64,000 nt of DNA from Acidobacteriota bacterium (GCA_003225315.1 QHZD01000018.1:186001-250000), one strand, 5' to 3'; shown: positions 25,657-34,833, counted from the first letter of the stretch. The notes: a model not told the origin generated them from the sequence alone. Numbers and translations: made by a program.

Positions 25657-26118
25657 TTAGTCAGCGGCGGCTTGAGTCTTGGTTGGGTCGATTTCGATGC
25701 GGCCCTTGAAGTGGGCACCGTCTTCGATGCTGATGCGCGCCGAGGAAATATCTCCTACGATCGAGCCATCTTTCTTGATGTCGACGCGGCCGCGTGCGTG
25801 GAGGTTCCCGACGACTTTGCCGTAAACGACCACTTCGCCAGCCTGAATTTCGGAATTGAGCTGGGCGGTGGGGCCTATGGTCAGTTCGTGGCCGCGGAGC
25901 GAGACGGGGCCGTCCACCTTGCCGTCGATCCGCAGGTCCTCGGTGCCGGTAATATGTCCCTTGATTGCCAGGCTAGCACCCAGACGAGCAGTTTCACGTA
26001 CGCTGGCGTTGCCGAGCCGCGTTCCTGAAGGAGCGTTGAACGGAACAACCGGCGATGTCGCGGTTTGAACTGGCGGAGCGGCGGGCGCGTCGGCTACAGC
26101 TTGCTGCTTATTCCACAT
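25657..26118 (-). CDS. Bactofilin (polymer-forming cytoskeletal protein)
   Basis: A 153-residue protein with a disordered Pro/Ala-rich N-terminus (about 1-40), then a DUF583/bactofilin right-handed beta-helix (about 45-140) with repeats such as ASLAIKGHITGTEDLRIDGK, VDGPVSLRGHELTIGPTAQL, GEVVVYGKVVGNLHARGRVD. Bactofilins polymerise without nucleotide and help cell shape, stalk formation or division. It is a separate gene, not part of the mre cluster downstream. Confidence 0.94.
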   Translation of the reverse strand: MWNKQQAVADAPAAPPVQTATSPVVPFNAPSGTRLGNASVRETARLGASLAIKGHITGTEDLRIDGKVDGPVSLRGHELTIGPTAQLNSEIQAGEVVVYGKVVGNLHARGRVDIKKDGSIVGDISSARISIEDGAHFKGRIEIDPTKTQAAAD

Positions 26119-26281
26119 ACTTCCTCCCTTAATTGGTGCAGAAATGTAGTTTGTTTAGCTCCGGGTGGGAGGAGCAGTGTGCAATCACTTTAGTTGCGTG
26201 GAGGAGACGAGGCAACCCCGAAAAACTGCGGCTTGCGCAAATCAAACACTGTCCGTCGGTACAGGTCGGGCGCAGCAGGCT

Positions 26282-26695
26282 TCAAGCAATCTCTTGAACT
26301 CGATTCAGAAAGCTGACCAGATATTTCCACGCAAAGTAGTAGACGAGCAGCCCGACGGGCGCGGCGATCGGAAAAGCGTGTGTCACAAAGTTAGGGACGG
26401 GAAGATTGAGAAGACTCGCTACCACAATTCCCATTGGTGCTAATAGAATCGGCAAAAGAGCCCCGTGCAGACCAATGGAGAGTTGCAGGCGCGAACGCAG
26501 CGCCACGAAGAGAACGTTCCAAAGACCCCAGGCGTTGGGAACAACGGCCATGGGGAAGACGATCACGCGCTCCACGGGGACGGGAATGTTGTAAACGTAA
26601 CGGGCGATCGTAAAAACAGCGGCAACGACAAGGAGAAAAACCGTGGGCACAACGATGCCCGCCATGTACGCGCGCAGATAAATGTGCTGACCCAT
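26282..26695 (-). CDS. Polytopic membrane protein of the ECF sigma operon
   Basis: A 137-residue protein from the ATG at 26695, preceded by GGAGG. There are four hydrophobic segments (about residues 12-35, 43-60, 70-95 and 105-128), with FPIAAPVGLLVYYFAWKYLV near the end. No conserved catalytic motif. It is the third gene after an ECF sigma factor and a 77-residue protein, 13 nt past the latter, so it is likely co-transcribed. It may be a product or a transducer of the sigma regulon. Family not recognised. Confidence 0.6.
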   Translation of the reverse strand: MGQHIYLRAYMAGIVVPTVFLLVVAAVFTIARYVYNIPVPVERVIVFPMAVVPNAWGLWNVLFVALRSRLQLSIGLHGALLPILLAPMGIVVASLLNLPVPNFVTHAFPIAAPVGLLVYYFAWKYLVSFLNRVQEIA

Positions 26696-26708
26696 AAGGC
26701 CTCCATCT

Positions 26709-26942
26709 TCACAGGTGATATAGCAGCGCCGGAATGGAACCTGGAAAGAAAACAAGCACTGCGCATAAAATCGCGGCGAGCGCCCAATCGAACCAGGGAA
26801 CATGGAGCGCAGGGGCCGGCTGCCGTTCGAGCTTGCGGAGCATTTGCGGCCAGAGGTCGCGGCGGAGCTCGGTGTCCTGTGCAGGCGGGGTCGCTTGCTT
26901 GAGGAGATCTTTCATCTCTTTGTGATTCTCTTCACTGCTCAT
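26709..26942 (-). CDS. Small single-span protein, possible anti-sigma partner
   Basis: A 77-residue protein, MSSEENHKEMKDLLKQATPP..., with an amphipathic N-terminal region (about 1-45) and one C-terminal hydrophobic span (about 50-75, WALAAILCAVLVFFPGSIPAL). It overlaps the sigma factor stop by 4 nt (ATGA), so its synthesis is coupled to sigma, as for most anti-sigma factors. It lacks the Zn-binding anti-sigma HxxxCxxC motif, and its size is below usual. The frame is otherwise hidden inside a longer, non-homologous open frame on the same strand. Confidence 0.65.
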   Translation of the reverse strand: MSSEENHKEMKDLLKQATPPAQDTELRRDLWPQMLRKLERQPAPALHVPWFDWALAAILCAVLVFFPGSIPALLYHL

Positions 26943-27466
26943 TTCGCATTGACCTCCACGCCAAAAGAGTTGAGCTTCTTGCGCAGGATTCGAACTGCCC
27001 GGAACACGCGGACTTTGACGAGGGCCACGGAAATGCCCGCGGCCTCGGCGATGTTGTTGTACGGCTCTTCTTCGATTAAGGCGAGCGTTGCCACGAGGCG
27101 GTATTTTGCCGGCAGCTCGTGGAACGCCATTCTGATGCGGTCGCGGACCCTGCGGCGGATTGCGGGATCCGCGTCGTTTGCGCAAGGGAGATCTTCGGGC
27201 AAGTCGGTTTCGCGACGCGAATGCCGGAGATGGTCGAACGCGGCGTTGGTAGCGATCCGCCGCGCCCAGGCGCGGAAATTGCCTTGCGGTTGGAACCGAG
27301 ATCGAGCCTTGTAGATGCGCCAGAAAGTTTCCACGGTGAGATCCTCGGCGATACCGGTGTCGCGAACGATGCGGACAATCCAGGCGTAAACTTCCTTCTG
27401 GTGCTGCCGAAACAGCGCCTCGAAGGCTTCCAGGTCGCCCGACGCGAAACGCTCCAACAGCTCCAT
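26939..27466 (-). CDS. ECF-type RNA polymerase sigma factor
   Basis: A 175-residue sigma70-family member with only regions 2 and 4. Region 2: FEALFRQHQKEVYAWIVRIV, then GIAEDLTVETFWRIYKA and FRAWARRIATNAAFDHLR. Region 4: FHELPAKYRLVATLALIEEE, then AEAAGISVALVKVRVFRAVR, the HTH. It directs RNA polymerase to a small regulon. Upstream on the minus strand, TGTAAC (27514-27509) resembles an ECF -35 element, suggesting autoregulation, though no clear -10 was seen. It heads a three-gene operon with two membrane-associated proteins. Confidence 0.93.
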   Translation of the reverse strand: MELLERFASGDLEAFEALFRQHQKEVYAWIVRIVRDTGIAEDLTVETFWRIYKARSRFQPQGNFRAWARRIATNAAFDHLRHSRRETDLPEDLPCANDADPAIRRRVRDRIRMAFHELPAKYRLVATLALIEEEPYNNIAEAAGISVALVKVRVFRAVRILRKKLNSFGVEVNAK

Positions 27467-27641
27467 TTGCCACTCTCTATCACTACTTACTCAGTCGGCG
27501 CGCCTATAGTTACAGCTTTTTCTTAGGTTTTGGCGCTTTCCATTCCTGGGGGAGTCAGACGGTGGCACGGAGAAAGAACTAATCAAAGAAAGAGGTCCCG
27601 GACGATTAACTCGGCCGGGGCGATTGCGCGAGCAGTGTCAA

Positions 27642-27703
27642 GAAGGGCGCAGGGTTGCTGCGCCCCTTCAAAACCTTCAAGAAGACAGGCAAGAATGCCT
27701 GTC
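27642..27703 (-). terminator. Two hairpins after the RNase E/G gene
   Basis: GAAGGGCGCA (27642-27651) pairs with TGCGCCCCTTC (27659-27669), one bulge; GACAGGC-aagaat-GCCTGTC (27684-27703) forms the second. The second shares its arms with the terminator at 53022. The sites lie 19-80 nt beyond the RNase stop (minus strand). No long U-run follows, so the terminator role is tentative; an interspersed repeat family is also possible. Confidence 0.4.
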
Positions 27704-27721
27704 CTATTAGTACCTATCCTA

Positions 27722-30700
27722 TTAGTAGATGTCGTACTGCTCCCAATGAAGGGTGGCGTCGGACTGGATGATGATGTGCTTGTGCGAGGTTTGCTCGAGT
27801 TCGTCGATAAGCATGGACTCGCGGGTCTTCAGAGCTTTGGCGATTTCCGGATTCACGCGGATGGTGAGGTTCGGACCTTCGTGATCGGGAGTCGCCATCT
27901 TGCGCGCTTCGGCCTGGATTTCGTAGCACAGCGTGGGGATGGACTTGACCATACCGGAGCCGGTGCAATACGGGCAAGGCTGGCAGAGGACGCGCTCGAG
28001 AGCCTGCTTGGTGCGCTTGCGGGTGATGCAGACGAGGCCGAATTCGTTGAAGGAAAGCGCCTTTGAAGGAGCCTTGTCTTCTTCGAGGGCCTGCTGCAGC
28101 GCGGACAAAACCTTTTCGCGGTTGCGGCGCTCCTCCATATCAATGAAGTCGACGACGATGATGCCGCCGAGATCGCGGAGGCGAATCTGACGGACGATCT
28201 CCTTGACGGCTTCGAGGTTGGTCTTGACGATGGTGTCCTCGAGGCGCGTGGAGCCTTTGCCGACAAATTTGCCTGTGTTGACGTCGATGGCCACGAGCGC
28301 TTCGGTGTGGTTGATGACGATGTAGCCGCCGGACTTGAGCCAGACCTTGGCGCGCAGCGCTTTGTCCAGTTCGTGCTGGATGCCAAACTCTTCGAAGATC
28401 GGCGTTTCCTTGGTGTAGAGCTTGACCTTGTTGACGAGCTTGGGCTGGAAACGGCTGACGAACTCGACGATCTTGCCGTACTCCTCTTCGTTGTCAATCC
28501 AGATGCCGGTGAAATCGTCGCTAACGTAATCGCGGAGGATGCGCTCGACGAGATTGAGGTCGCGATGAAGGAGAGCAGGTGCTTTGCGCTGCTCGCTGCG
28601 CTCCTTGATTTCGTTCCAGGTCTTGCCGAGGAACTCGATGTCGGTGCGAATCTCGTCGTCCGTGGCGCCGCCGGCCGCGGTTCGGACGATGAACCCGCCG
28701 GGATAGGCGTTTCCAGCTTCGCTGACCAGACGGCGCAAACGCGAGCGGTTTTCTGCGGAGATAATCTTGCGTGAAACCCCCGTGTGATGAACCGTGGGCA
28801 TATAGACAAGGAAGCGTCCCGGCAAAGCGACGTGGCTGGTGATGCGCGCGCCCTTCTTGCCGAGAGGCTCCTTGGCGATCTGGATGACCACGTCCTGGCC
28901 GGCCTTCAGCATTTCGGAAATGAGCTGGGGACGGCGCGATGGGCCGGAATGGCCGCCTTGATAGCCACGGTTGTGCCTTGGACCACCTGGCCCGCGGCGT
29001 TCGAATCGCGGCCCGCCAGGGCGTCCGCCGCGATCGGGACGTCCGCCACGGCTGTCCGGGCGTCCGCTGCGACCACGGTCGCGTCCGCCGCTGCGGAACG
29101 GCCGCTGGAAGCGTGAACGTGGGTTGCCGCCGATGCGGGCGGAATCACGCGGGAAATCCTCGCGAGGAGCCGCGGGGCCACCAATGCGCGGCGCCCGAGT
29201 CTCGCCGGGGAGGAGAATTGCGTCGTCTTCGATGACCGCAGGCGTTTGCGCAACGGATTCGCCGTGAGCCGCCGCGGATAGCACTTCCTCTTCAACATGC
29301 TCCGCTTCGACGTATTCGTGTTCGATATGTTCCGGCTCGCCGTGCTCGTGCGAACCGTGAGCAGCGTCGTGTTCAGCATGCTCTTGAGCCACGTCCGCGG
29401 CAAATTCCGCGCGGTTGGCGGCGCGGCCGGCTTCGACTTCCTCGGCTTCTTCCGCGGAGAGCTGCGAAACTTCCGTGACGATGGTTTCTTCGGCTTCTGT
29501 CTCTTCTTCCTCTTCCTCGTCGAATTCGGCGCCGCCGACGATGGCGTCAGCTTCCACTGCGTCCGAGGTCTCTTCTTGCTTGGCTTCGACGAAACCGGAG
29601 GCGAGCGCGGCGACTTGATCCTCGTTCAGTTCAACGTCATTCCGTTGTGCTTCCACATGGTTAACAACTGGCTCTTGTAGAGGTTCAGATAGAGAGTCAC
29701 CCGCGGCAGGAGATTCCCCAACGGAGTCCGCAGTTTCTCCTGAGGGCGCCGCTTCTACTTCGGCGCCGACATCTGCCAGAAGCCAACGGGGCAATCCGCC
29801 AGAGAACCGCCGAGGAATGCCGCCGGTCGCGGCAGCGGCAGGGAGATTGGAGGTTGCGCGTGGTGCAATTTCTTCGACAGCAGGACGCTCTTCGCGTGCT
29901 TCATGCTCAACAACGGGAACAGGAGCCGGCGCGACGGCAGGCTTGTTGCGGTACTTTGCCAGAGATTCGCCGGGAAGAAGGATCTCTTCCTCGGGCGCAC
30001 GGGTCACGGAGGGTGCGGAGTTGCGCGGAACCTCCGCACGCCGATTGTCGTAGCCGCGAGACTGTCCGCCGCCGCGATTATCGTATCCACGGGATTCGCC
30101 GCCTTGTGGCGACGCGTACTTCGAAGGAGGAAGATTGCGCCCGCCGGGACCACCCTGTGGTCCGCCGCGATGGCGTCCGCCACGACGTCCCCAACGGCCC
30201 CCGCGGCCACGATCCCCGCCTCGGTCACCGCCGCGATCCCCGCCCCGGCTAAAACTCTGTCCTGGACGGTCGTTGCCACCGCGGGCTGGATAGTTTTGTG
30301 TTGGGTTGTAATGGGGCGCGAAATTCTGGGGCGCGGAGGCGTTGGAGTCCGGCTGGCGCTCCTCCGCCGTCTCGGCGTGCCCTACTCCGGGAGCAGAAGG
30401 AAGCGCGTCGTGATGTTCCAAGTGCTGGTCCTCGGCGGCGGGAGCGTCCTCGTGGGAAGCGTGCTGTTCATCTACGGCTTCGTGTTGATGGAACTCGTCG
30501 TGGTGTGCTTCTTCGTGGTGCTCGTTGGCACGGGCCAGAGATTCGCCTGGAAGCACTTCCACGGGAGAACCAATAGCCGGGGGCAGCGATGCCACGGAAG
30601 TTTGCGGCTGCTCGTGTGGGTGCCCGTGATCGTAGTCTTCGAGATTTTCGAAAACATCGCTGACATACAGGAAAGCGTCGCCATCCAGACCGATGTCCAC

Positions 30701-30871
30701 GAAAGCGGACTGCATGCCTGGCAGAACGCGGGTAACTTTTCCTTTGTAGATGCTGCCGACGAGAGCGAACTCTTTTTCCCGCTCGATGTAGATTTCGACT
30801 AACTGACCTTCTTCAAGAATCGCGACTCTCCGTTCGTGGGAGGCCGCGGAAATAACCAATTCTTTCGACAT
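27722..30871 (-). CDS. Ribonuclease E/G family protein with giant insertion in the S1 domain
   Basis: 1049 residues. The N-terminus (KELVISAASHERRVAILEEG; GKVTRVLPGMQSAFVDIG) is the S1-domain start of RNase E/G. It breaks off at about residue 78 and resumes at about 650 with AKEPLGKKGARITSHVALPG; the ~570 residues between are low-complexity: His/Glu-rich, RGG/GGR-rich, Asp/Glu-rich. Then the catalytic DNase I-like region carries AIDVNTGKFVG and IIVVDFIDM with the Mg-binding Asp residues, and CQPCPYCTG is the Zn-link. It processes rRNA, tRNA and mRNA. AAGGAG precedes the ATG. Last gene of the shape cluster. Confidence 0.92.
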   Translation of the reverse strand: MSKELVISAASHERRVAILEEGQLVEIYIEREKEFALVGSIYKGKVTRVLPGMQSAFVDIGLDGDAFLYVSDVFENLEDYDHGHPHEQPQTSVASLPPAIGSPVEVLPGESLARANEHHEEAHHDEFHQHEAVDEQHASHEDAPAAEDQHLEHHDALPSAPGVGHAETAEERQPDSNASAPQNFAPHYNPTQNYPARGGNDRPGQSFSRGGDRGGDRGGDRGRGGRWGRRGGRHRGGPQGGPGGRNLPPSKYASPQGGESRGYDNRGGGQSRGYDNRRAEVPRNSAPSVTRAPEEEILLPGESLAKYRNKPAVAPAPVPVVEHEAREERPAVEEIAPRATSNLPAAAATGGIPRRFSGGLPRWLLADVGAEVEAAPSGETADSVGESPAAGDSLSEPLQEPVVNHVEAQRNDVELNEDQVAALASGFVEAKQEETSDAVEADAIVGGAEFDEEEEEETEAEETIVTEVSQLSAEEAEEVEAGRAANRAEFAADVAQEHAEHDAAHGSHEHGEPEHIEHEYVEAEHVEEEVLSAAAHGESVAQTPAVIEDDAILLPGETRAPRIGGPAAPREDFPRDSARIGGNPRSRFQRPFRSGGRDRGRSGRPDSRGGRPDRGGRPGGPRFERRGPGGPRHNRGYQGGHSGPSRRPQLISEMLKAGQDVVIQIAKEPLGKKGARITSHVALPGRFLVYMPTVHHTGVSRKIISAENRSRLRRLVSEAGNAYPGGFIVRTAAGGATDDEIRTDIEFLGKTWNEIKERSEQRKAPALLHRDLNLVERILRDYVSDDFTGIWIDNEEEYGKIVEFVSRFQPKLVNKVKLYTKETPIFEEFGIQHELDKALRAKVWLKSGGYIVINHTEALVAIDVNTGKFVGKGSTRLEDTIVKTNLEAVKEIVRQIRLRDLGGIIVVDFIDMEERRNREKVLSALQQALEEDKAPSKALSFNEFGLVCITRKRTKQALERVLCQPCPYCTGSGMVKSIPTLCYEIQAEARKMATPDHEGPNLTIRVNPEIAKALKTRESMLIDELEQTSHKHIIIQSDATLHWEQYDIY

Positions 30872-31286
30872 GAAAACTCCTTATGCGTAATTCCAGCGCA
30901 GCCGGAATCACCCTTCTGTGCAGCCCCGGCTTGGCCGAGACTGCCAGGAAGCATCGCCGCGAGCGAATGCCCGTCGGAGTTTCCAAAAATCGGAGCCGCT
31001 CCCGGCAATGCCGGGACGCACGTTGGCCACACTGGTAGGGAAGTGGCTTGGCGTTCGAAGCCAGAGGGGTTGGTCCCGACGAGGCCGGGGCCAGTTACAA
31101 GATGATTCCTCAGTCTTTCGAGGCTGGTCCGTCGCCGGAAACGAGCCGGGCGATCGGCGGACGATGCTGTCCTCACTCTAAAAATCCTTCTTACTTGCGA
31201 CCCCGGCCGAGCCGGGATCAACAAATCCAATTCTTCTCCGGTGCGTTCCGCGGAAGCGGAGACGTCACTCGGTACCGGCGGCTTGG
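30872..31286. other. Hairpin-rich gap between rodA and the RNase E/G gene
   Basis: About 415 bp without a gene. It holds at least two hairpins with the same arms: CCCGGC-AAT-GCCGGG (31001-31015) and CCCGGC-CGA-GCCGGG (31202-31216). Several further GC-rich repeats (CCGGCTTGG, GGCCGGGG) lie around them. It could be the leader of the RNase E/G message (such leaders are often self-cleaved) or repeat elements. No promoter was picked out. Confidence 0.4.
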
Positions 31287-32399
31287 TCAGTTGACGAAGC
31301 GGCGAAGCCGGACATTCATCACCAGGCCAATCGCCAGGAAAACAAACAACGTGGCGGAACCTCCGTAACTCATCAATGGCAGAGGAATGCCGGTTACCGG
31401 CATAGCCCCAATGACCATTGCCACGTTTACCAGTACATGGAACCCAAGCGCCGCTGCCACGCCCATGACCAGAAACATTCCCGCGCGATCTTTCGCGCGT
31501 TGAGCATTCTGCACTAAACGCAACAGAAGCGCCATATACAACCCGAGGGCCAAAAGCACGCCCTTGAACCCCTGTTCTTCAGCCCACGCCGACATAATAA
31601 AATCCGAATACCGGACGGGGATGTAGCCCAGTTGATTCTGACTGCCATTACTGAACCCTTTGCCCCAGAAGCCACCCGAGCCCACGGCAATCTTTGATTG
31701 CAAGAGTTGATAGCCGGAGCCTTTGGCGTCCTCTTCAGGGTGCAGGAAAGAAGTAATTCGTTCCCGCTGATACGGCTTGAGGATTCGCCGGCTAACGGAA
31801 GGATAGAAAACTGCGCCCACCAACAAAATCCCTGCCAGCGAAAACGCCGCCGCGTGTTGCCATTGCAAACCCGCCAGAAATGCGCCAACCACAAGGAGGG
31901 GGATCAGCACGAGGGCCGTCCCCAAGTCGGGCTGCTTGAGTATCAAAACCAGCGGAACACCTACCAACAATCCTGCCTTGATCAGGTCACGCAGATCAAG
32001 CTGATCGGAGCGGACTTCCGCAAAGAAGCGCGCCAACACTATGATTATAATCAATTTGACCAATTCTGACACCTGAAGAAGTTCTCCTATGCCCGGGACG
32101 TTGATCCAGCGTTTGGCACCGAAGCGAGTATGCCCAACAAGGAGAACTGCAATCAGCGCAGTGATGCCGAGCAGATACAGGGCGGGGGCCTGATCCAGAA
32201 TCAGGTGATAGTCCAACCGCGAGAGCGCGAACATCAACACGAAACCGATTACCAACCAGCGCACCTGCTTCATGTGCATGCCCGATAGCGTGCTGCCGTG
32301 CGTGGCGGAATAAATTTCGATCACGCCAAGAGCGCAGATAGCGGCGAGGATGGCCAAGAGCAGCCAGTCGTAATCGCGGGTTCCGGGTGCGTCTTTCAT
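31287..32399 (-). CDS. rodA: Rod shape-determining protein RodA (SEDS glycosyltransferase)
   Basis: A 370-residue, ten-span SEDS-family peptidoglycan polymerase for lateral-wall growth. Typical motifs: GARRWINV-like GAKRWINVPGIGELLQVSEL, LKQPDLGTALVLIPLL, a periplasmic loop with SGYQLLQSKIAVGSGGFWGK, SDFIMSAWAEEQGF, and the C-terminal GIPLPLMSYGGSATLFVFLA. RodA is preferred over FtsW from its length and from the neighbouring PBP2. It starts 110 nt after mrdA on the same strand, so it is probably in one transcript with it. Confidence 0.95.
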   Translation of the reverse strand: MKDAPGTRDYDWLLLAILAAICALGVIEIYSATHGSTLSGMHMKQVRWLVIGFVLMFALSRLDYHLILDQAPALYLLGITALIAVLLVGHTRFGAKRWINVPGIGELLQVSELVKLIIIIVLARFFAEVRSDQLDLRDLIKAGLLVGVPLVLILKQPDLGTALVLIPLLVVGAFLAGLQWQHAAAFSLAGILLVGAVFYPSVSRRILKPYQRERITSFLHPEEDAKGSGYQLLQSKIAVGSGGFWGKGFSNGSQNQLGYIPVRYSDFIMSAWAEEQGFKGVLLALGLYMALLLRLVQNAQRAKDRAGMFLVMGVAAALGFHVLVNVAMVIGAMPVTGIPLPLMSYGGSATLFVFLAIGLVMNVRLRRFVN

Positions 32400-32509
32400 C
32401 GCGGAGGTTGAAAGTTCAAGCGTGAAGGTTGAAAGCCAAGAACCAGCCAGGTGCTGTCAGCACCAGTGTTTCGCGTCTGAACTTCATAAGACAAAATCAT
32501 TAGAGTCCT

Positions 32510-34447
32510 CTAGCGCCGTGGCTCCGCGCTGGCGCGCGCCGGCACAACTGCGGCGCTCTCCTCTGGCTTCAGGGCTGACCGTGGAGCAGTCGCTGCAAGG
32601 CGAGCCGGCGTATTCCGTGGATCAGGCTGCTTGGATTCGGCGGTTTCCTGGCCCTGGGTCTTCTTGTTCTTCTTGTCGTAGTAGGCCTTGATAACTTCCT
32701 TGACCACGGGACCGGCTGCTTCGCCGCCGTGTTTCCCGCTTTCCTGTACCAGCACGCACACGACAATTTCCGGGTTGCGGCGCGGCGCGTAGCCAACGAA
32801 CCACGCGTTGTCCTCGAATTTTTTCTGTTTCCCGAATTTCTCACGGGTTGCATAACCGATCACCTGTGCAGTTCCCGATTTTCCGCCCACTTCGATTCCC
32901 GGTAGCCTGACATTTCGTGCCGTGCCGCCTTCTTCGTTCACGACGCCGTACATTGCGTCGGTTATTTTTTCCACAGTCGCCTCGGAAAGCGCAACCCGTT
33001 CCTCACCAACGTTCAGAGCGTCCTTCAAGAGGTGAGGTTGTTTGAAAACACCGCCACTCGCGATTCCGCCGATCATGCGTGCGAGCTGAAGAGGAGTGGT
33101 GATGACGGCGCCCTGACCGATGGCCACCGAAATCGTTTCACCGGCATACCACTTGCGATGATAGACGCGCTCGACCCATTCAGCGGAAGGCATCAGCCCT
33201 GGCAACTCCTCTGGGAGATCGATTCCAGTCTTGCGCCCTAGCCCGAATTTGCTGCCGTAGTACGAAAGGCGGTCAATTCCCAAGCGCATTCCCACGTTGT
33301 AGAAGAAGATGTCGCAAGATTCAAGGACCGCTTTGTGTAGCCCTGCCACACCGTGAGAGCCCTTCCCGTAAATGTAACACTTGAACTGCCGGCCGTAAAA
33401 AGTAGCGTAGCCGGGGCAAAATGTCGTGAAGCTTTCCGGAGGATTTTTGTCCTCCAACATAGCTGTGGCGGTCACGATTTTGAAAACAGACCCCGGCGCA
33501 AGCTGCGCCTGAATCGCCCGATTGAGGAGCGGTTTTTGCCGGTCCTCGTTGAGACTCTTCCAATCGCTTGCCGAGATGCGCACGGCGAAATCATTTGGGT
33601 CCAAGGTCGGATGGCTCACCATCGCCAGGACTTCGCCGGTGCGCGGGTCCAGCGCGACGGCAGCCCCAGGGCGCGCTCCCAAAGCTTGCTCGGCAACTTG
33701 CTGCAAATCGTAATCGATCGTCAACAAAATCTGCTTTCCGGAAATGGCTTCTTGCGTGGCCAGGCGATCGACTTCTTTGCCGACACTGTTCACGACCACG
33801 CGCCGCATGCCGTCGGTGCCTTGAAGCAGGTCGTTGTATTGGCGCTCCAGACCGCTCTTTCCCGCGAAGTCGCCGGGGCGGAGTCTGCCGTTGCTTGCCT
33901 CGATCTGCTGTTCGCTGACTTCACCGACATAGCCCGCAGCATGAGCAAAAAATCCCCCCGGCAAGTAACGCCTGCGGTGCACGGGGATCATTTCTAGGAC
34001 CGGAATGTCCGAACGGTGCGATTCGATGAAGGCGACGTCCGCGGGTGAAGCGTCGGGCTTGATGATGATGGGCTGGAACTTCGGGAGATTCTTCGCATTG
34101 TTAAGTTGATCATGCAAATCATCCAGGGGAATTCCCAGACCTTCCGATATGCCTGCCAGATGTTTTTGCACTTGCGCCAGATCATCACGCAGGAGGAGCA
34201 CGCTGAAGGACGGCCGATTGTCCACAAGCACGCGGCCTTCGCGGTCCAGCATGCGGCCGCGCGGGGCAATCACGGGAATGTAGCGCACGCGGTTGCGCTC
34301 GGCCAACGAACTGTACTTATCCGCATCGATGACTTGGAGCTTCCAGAAGCCGAGCAGCAACACGCCTATCATTCCCACGATGATGTAGGAAGCTATGGCC
34401 AGCCGCGCCTGCGGCAATCGATTGTCGTTGCGGAACCAGTACGACAC
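32510..34447 (-). CDS. mrdA: Penicillin-binding protein 2 (transpeptidase)
   Basis: A 645-residue class B PBP that cross-links peptidoglycan in the elongasome. One N-terminal anchor (about residues 17-38, ASYIIVGMIGVLLLGFWKLQV), a pedestal domain, and a transpeptidase domain with the S-x-x-K motif in APGSVFKIVTA (Ser about 318), SCD in VLESCDIFFYNVG, and KSG in GGKSGTAQVIGY (about 522-530). The tail after ~600 is Lys/Pro/Ala-rich. It forms the RodA-PBP2 pair with the next gene. The start is followed upstream by 386 bp of non-coding DNA rather than by mreD, which is unusual for this cluster. Confidence 0.95.
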   Translation of the reverse strand: MSYWFRNDNRLPQARLAIASYIIVGMIGVLLLGFWKLQVIDADKYSSLAERNRVRYIPVIAPRGRMLDREGRVLVDNRPSFSVLLLRDDLAQVQKHLAGISEGLGIPLDDLHDQLNNAKNLPKFQPIIIKPDASPADVAFIESHRSDIPVLEMIPVHRRRYLPGGFFAHAAGYVGEVSEQQIEASNGRLRPGDFAGKSGLERQYNDLLQGTDGMRRVVVNSVGKEVDRLATQEAISGKQILLTIDYDLQQVAEQALGARPGAAVALDPRTGEVLAMVSHPTLDPNDFAVRISASDWKSLNEDRQKPLLNRAIQAQLAPGSVFKIVTATAMLEDKNPPESFTTFCPGYATFYGRQFKCYIYGKGSHGVAGLHKAVLESCDIFFYNVGMRLGIDRLSYYGSKFGLGRKTGIDLPEELPGLMPSAEWVERVYHRKWYAGETISVAIGQGAVITTPLQLARMIGGIASGGVFKQPHLLKDALNVGEERVALSEATVEKITDAMYGVVNEEGGTARNVRLPGIEVGGKSGTAQVIGYATREKFGKQKKFEDNAWFVGYAPRRNPEIVVCVLVQESGKHGGEAAGPVVKEVIKAYYDKKNKKTQGQETAESKQPDPRNTPARLAATAPRSALKPEESAAVVPARASAEPRR

Positions 34448-34833
34448 GAAAACCCCGCGCGCGAGTCCTTTTTTCCAGGGCTTTCCGCCCGCTCCGGCCC
34501 GAGTTGACTACACAACCGGACTAAACTCGCGTCACGAAAAAATACACAGCGTGGGTTTCGAGTGGACCCCGAAAAAAAGCAGAGTCACGCCGAAAATGTC
34601 CTTCGAAAATTTCCTCGAACCTGGGAACCGAAAAAATCTCCCGGGACTCCCGAATCACCGCCGGACCGAAGCTGCGTAAAGCAGCAAGAGTCTTCTAAAC
34701 CTACCACCTGCATCAAGGGGCCGCAAGCCGTCCGGGAGGACAGGTTCCAGGAATGCATTGGTGCTTAACTCTGCCGCGGCGCTACGCATGTTGCCGTGGC
34801 TGCGGATATCACGCTATCGTAGGCAGTTCACCT
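34448..34833. other. Divergent intergenic region between mrdA and the ATPase-thrC pair
   Basis: 386 bp. Includes a GCTGC-gtaaa-GCAGC hairpin (34671-34685) and a structured-looking stretch 34714-34770 (AAGGGGCCGCAAGCCGTCC..., GGTTCCAGGAATGCATTGG) that might be part of a leader for the ATPase-thrC transcript. I could not match it to a known riboswitch. No gene. Confidence 0.4.

Noticed and set aside
29903-30802. A 299-codon plus-strand frame antisense to the RNase E/G insertion
   Set aside because: The minus-strand frame continues through conserved RNase E/G sequence on both sides; the other is a composition artefact of the RGG-rich part.
34714-34770. A riboswitch before the ATPase-thrC pair
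   Set aside because: It looks structured but I could not match it with the SAM, threonine-leader, glycine or cobalamin consensus; noted only as a non-coding stretch.
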